Positions 6,619 to 9,317 of a stretch of DNA of 9,317 nt are shown piece by piece. This stretch comes from an uncultured Collinsella sp. (GTDB lineage Bacteria > Actinomycetota > Coriobacteriia > Coriobacteriales > Coriobacteriaceae). Made by a program: the position numbers and the translations under genes. Each line of letters starts with the position of its first letter. Within the stretch, counting starts at the first letter, position 1. The notes beneath the pieces were generated by a model that ran no database searches, was not told the origin of the DNA, and saw only the letters and a program-made list of their open reading frames with translations. The DNA lies in contig CAJMBB010000075.1 of the NCBI GenBank assembly GCA_905211615.1, positions 1 to 9,317 of the forward strand, written 5' to 3'.

Positions 6619-7920
6619 ATGGCACCAGCTCTGTCCGATTTTCAACCGCAACCAGCGCCTCAGGCTACCACGGCGGCGCAGACCGCTATCGGCGATGGCC
6701 TGGTCAAAGAAGCCCAGGCATTTGCCGATGAGCTCGCTGCGTGGCGACACGATCTACACCAGATACCCGAGCTCGGTAACAATCTTCCGCAGACGTCTGC
6801 CTATATCCAGGCACGTCTGGACGAGATGGACATCCCCCATACCACGCTCGTCGACGGTTCCTGCGTCGTTGGCCTGATCGGTGCCGGTGCGGCCGCGACC
6901 GCTCAGGGCAATGGCACGTGCAAGGACGAGCAGGCCGGAACGGTCGTCATGCTCCGAGGCGATATGGATGCCCTACCCGTTGTCGAGGAATCCGGCGAGC
7001 CCTTTGCATCCACCAATGGCTGCATGCATGCTTGCGGTCACGATATGCACGCGACGGCGCTGCTTGGTGCGGCGCGCCTGCTCAAGGCTCGCGAGGCCGA
7101 GCTTGTGGAGGCCAACGCCACGGTGAAATTGCTGTTCCAGCCGGGCGAGGAGACCTTTGAGGGAGCACGCGCTGCCATCGCCGATGGCCTGCTGCAGAAC
7201 CCGCGCCCTCAGGCGGCCTTTGCCATGCATGTCAACAGCCAGTCGCCGCTCGGCCTGGTGCTCTATGGGAGCCCGGCGCTTTCGGGCGTGTACGGTTTTC
7301 GCATCACGCTTCAGGGCAAGGGCGGTCATGGCTCGAGCCCCGAGATCTGCATCGACCCCATCACGGCCGGCGTCCATGTGCACCTGGCGCTCCAAGAGCT
7401 TATCGCCCGCGAGGTGCCGGCGGCCAAGGAAGTCGCACTTACCGTTGGTAAGTTTGCTGGAGGCTTGGCGGCCAACGTCATCCCCGACACCTGCGTGCTC
7501 GAGGGAACGCTGCGCGGCTTTGATGTTGAGCTCATGGAGCACCTCAAGACCCGCATCGCGGAGGTCGTTAACGGCGTTGCCACAACATATCGTACGCCGG
7601 CGACCATCGAGACGCTTTCGGATGTTCCGCCGCTTGTACTCGACAGCGATATGACTCAGGCGTCGCTTGGCTACGTGGGCGCAGTGCTGCCCAAGGCGGC
7701 TTTCTTGCCGCTTTTCCATGCCATGGCGAGTGAGGACTTCGCGCTTATCTCGAGCGAGATTCCGAGTGCGTACTTTACCGTGGGCGCGGCCGTAACCGAC
7801 ACGGACGAACACTTTGCCCAGCACCATCCCAAGGCACGTTTTAACGATGCCGAGCTGCCGCTCGGTGCCGCGGCTTATACCGCCGTCGCTTTGGGCTATA
7901 TCGCCGACCACAAGGAGTAA
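6619..7920 (+). CDS. M20-family metallo-amidohydrolase (M20D, N-acyl amino acid hydrolase-like)
   Basis: A cytoplasmic dinuclear-metal hydrolase of 433 residues, similar to hippurate, N-acyl-amino-acid and indoleacetyl-amino-acid hydrolases that cleave an amide bond to release an amino acid. Visible motifs are RHDLHQIPELG (about 43-53), RGDMDALPV (113-121, Asp115), ACGHDMHATALLGAAR (138-153, metal ligands Cys139 and His141), FQPGEE (173-178, catalytic Glu and metal-ligand Glu), AMHV (His204), GKGGHGSSPE in the lid domain, and HHPKARFNDAE (from 402, last metal ligand). No residue is missing. There is a Gly/Ala-rich insertion at about 88-106 and no signal peptide. GGAGGG at 6608-6613 supports the ATG at 6619. 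The reading frame stays open upstream into the permease gene, but that would cross a terminator. It is co-transcribed with the MFS gene 3 nt downstream. The exact substrate is unknown. Confidence 0.92.
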   Translation: MAPALSDFQPQPAPQATTAAQTAIGDGLVKEAQAFADELAAWRHDLHQIPELGNNLPQTSAYIQARLDEMDIPHTTLVDGSCVVGLIGAGAAATAQGNGTCKDEQAGTVVMLRGDMDALPVVEESGEPFASTNGCMHACGHDMHATALLGAARLLKAREAELVEANATVKLLFQPGEETFEGARAAIADGLLQNPRPQAAFAMHVNSQSPLGLVLYGSPALSGVYGFRITLQGKGGHGSSPEICIDPITAGVHVHLALQELIAREVPAAKEVALTVGKFAGGLAANVIPDTCVLEGTLRGFDVELMEHLKTRIAEVVNGVATTYRTPATIETLSDVPPLVLDSDMTQASLGYVGAVLPKAAFLPLFHAMASEDFALISSEIPSAYFTVGAAVTDTDEHFAQHHPKARFNDAELPLGAAAYTAVALGYIADHKE

Positions 7921-7923
7921 CCA

Positions 7924-9228
7924 ATGCCCCAGCAGCGTAAGTTCTTCCCCGGCTGGCTCGTGGTGACCTCCGGCTTCGTGATCATGGCCACGTGCTACAC
8001 GATTTTCGTCAACTGCATGAGCCTGTTCCAGCCGCTGATCGTCAGCGACCTGGGCATTTCCCTTGCGCAGTACAACATCTCCAATGCCATCTCCACCGTG
8101 GTGAGCGTCGTGGGTTCGCTCGTTATCGGCCATGTTGCCGATAAAGTGAGTGGCCGCGTATTGGGCTCGCTCACCGTTATCGCCACCTCGGCGGTGCTTG
8201 CTGGCATGAGCTTTGTCGGTGAGCTTTGGCAGGTCTACGTGCTCTTTGCCGTTTCTGGCTGCTTCGCCGTGGCCTCGACCCGTCTGCTCATTAGCCTGGT
8301 GACCGCCAACTGGTTTACCGCCAAACGCGGCCTTGCCATTTCCATCGCACTTTCGGGCTCGGGCTTTGGCGGAGCCATTCTCTCGCCGATCGTGAGCTCG
8401 CTTATCGTGAGTGTGGGCTGGCGCTCTGCGTTCCTGGTACTCGCTGCCGTCTGCATGGTGGCGGCACTGCCCATCACGGCCTACTCCTTCCGCACCAAGC
8501 CTTCCGAGATCGGCCTTAAGCCGCTCGGCGAGAACCCGGGCGATCCGTCCGTCTCGACGGCTGGCGACAAGGACGAGCACACGGCGCCGGAGGTTAGCGT
8601 CGGCTGGTCTCGTATCAAGAAGAGCCCGGCGTTTTGGCTGCTTGTCGTCGCCTTCCTCTTTATGGGGCTCGTTAACGGCGCCGTCTTGCCCAACCAGGTC
8701 ACCAACATGACGAGCGTTACCGTCAACGGCGCCAAGATCGTCACGGGCGGTCACGATCCCATGTGGGCGGGTACTGTGCTTTCGGCCTACATGGTCACGG
8801 TCGTTATCGCCAAGATTTCGCTCGGCGCCATCTACGACCGCTTTGGCCTGCGCTTTGGCAATGTGTTGGGGTCCGTTGCGTGCATCGTCGCCTGCGTCGC
8901 CCTGTGCTTCCCCGCGACCGATCTTGGTCCCATCGTGGCTGCCGTGAGCTTTGGTATCGGAACGTGCATGGGCACCATTACGCCCACTATCGCCGCGTCC
9001 AAGCAGTTTGGCATGGCCGACCTGGGCAAGGTCACGGGCACTATTACCTCGCTCGAGATGGTCGGCGGCACCGTGGGTGCCATTGTCTCGGGCGTGCTGT
9101 TCGATGCCACGGGCTCCTTTGTGAGCACCTGGATTGTCTGCTTGGCGTGCTCGGTGATCATGCTGGCGTTCTTGCTGGCGTCTGAGCCCATCGCCGCCAA
9201 GCTGCGCGCAAGCGTGGCGGGGGAGTAG
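7924..9228 (+). CDS. MFS transporter, monocarboxylate/oxalate-formate (OFA-like) type
   Basis: A 12-helix major facilitator of 434 residues in the inner membrane. Motif A between helices 2 and 3 is GHVADKVSGR (69-78), and its second copy after helix 8 is GAIYDRFGLRFG (about 301-312). ANWFTAKRGLAISIALSGSG around 128-147 and PSEIGLKPLGE near 193, at the start of the central loop, are typical of the monocarboxylate/OFA-like group. The central loop, to about 232, is charged. The ribosome binding site AAGGAG (7912-7917) lies in the last codons of the amidohydrolase gene and the ATG follows that stop by 3 nt, indicating translational coupling. I infer that it moves the amidohydrolase substrate inward, or a product such as a carboxylate outward. 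The direction and ligand are not visible in the sequence. Confidence 0.92.
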   Translation: MPQQRKFFPGWLVVTSGFVIMATCYTIFVNCMSLFQPLIVSDLGISLAQYNISNAISTVVSVVGSLVIGHVADKVSGRVLGSLTVIATSAVLAGMSFVGELWQVYVLFAVSGCFAVASTRLLISLVTANWFTAKRGLAISIALSGSGFGGAILSPIVSSLIVSVGWRSAFLVLAAVCMVAALPITAYSFRTKPSEIGLKPLGENPGDPSVSTAGDKDEHTAPEVSVGWSRIKKSPAFWLLVVAFLFMGLVNGAVLPNQVTNMTSVTVNGAKIVTGGHDPMWAGTVLSAYMVTVVIAKISLGAIYDRFGLRFGNVLGSVACIVACVALCFPATDLGPIVAAVSFGIGTCMGTITPTIAASKQFGMADLGKVTGTITSLEMVGGTVGAIVSGVLFDATGSFVSTWIVCLACSVIMLAFLLASEPIAAKLRASVAGE

Positions 9229-9273
9229 ACGTCCGTCGCTCTTTGCTGTTCGCCCCGTTCTGTCCGTGGCTGC

Positions 9274-9317
9274 CTTGGAAGCCGAATGGATGCTCGTACC
9301 ATCATTCGGTTTCCAAG
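9274..9317. terminator. Long hairpin at the right edge, possible operon terminator
   Basis: Bases 9274-9288 pair with 9303-9317 over 15 bp with one G-U pair (G9281/T9310). After a bulged G9289, 9290-9292 pair with 9300-9302, leaving a 7-nt loop. It begins 45 nt after the MFS stop codon, where a terminator for the amidohydrolase-MFS operon is expected. The window ends at the last paired base, so a T-tract cannot be seen. It could instead be a longer palindromic repeat continuing beyond the window. Confidence 0.55.

Noticed and set aside
6973..8754. 593-codon open frame on the minus strand across the amidohydrolase and MFS genes
   Set aside because: The sense-strand genes have clear family motifs and ribosome binding sites. 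The minus frame is Arg/His/Gly-rich with no recognisable domain, as expected for the mirror of GC-rich codons.

Overview
The window looks like chromosomal DNA from a GC-rich, gut-type actinobacterium of the class Coriobacteriia; a Collinsella-like genome is my best guess. That rests on high third-position GC, strong GGAGG-type ribosome binding sites, an actinobacterial-looking extended -10 (TGCTACAGT) and the style of the proteins. It is inference, not a database match. All five genes are on the + strand and form three transcription units. I see no RNA genes, CRISPR arrays, transposase genes or prophage genes.

Region 1 (1-310) is a relatively AT-rich intergenic stretch. It holds a terminator-like hairpin at the left edge and a large 20-bp-stem palindrome at 105-160 that resembles a REP-type element. 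A candidate promoter with a GTACA-AC-TGTAC palindrome in its upstream part follows. Region 2 (311-5317) is a tightly coupled pair of large YhgE/Pip-family membrane proteins. The two genes abut with no gap (TAA directly followed by ATG), and the second has a near-perfect ribosome binding site inside the end of the first. Each protein has one N-terminal membrane helix, a long extracytoplasmic coiled-coil-like region and a C-terminal ABC-2-like membrane domain. The first also carries a C-terminal extension of about 195 residues with two extra membrane helices. The proteins probably act together at the cell surface; their substrate is unknown.

Region 3 (5318-6540) contains a strong terminator, two candidate promoters, a DMT/EamA-family permease and a second strong terminator. 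The first candidate promoter fires directly into the first terminator hairpin. Region 4 (6541-9317) is a two-gene operon: an M20-family amidohydrolase with all metal-ligand motifs, then, 3 nt later, a 12-helix MFS carrier of the monocarboxylate/oxalate-formate type. The plausible joint role is uptake of an N-acyl amino acid or related carboxylate, or export of its product, with cytoplasmic hydrolysis of the amide bond. The window ends inside or at the end of a long hairpin that may terminate this operon.

No clearly new system is evident. The items most worth a second look are the large palindrome at 105-160, the promoter-into-terminator arrangement near 5381-5450, and the asymmetric YhgE/Pip pair.
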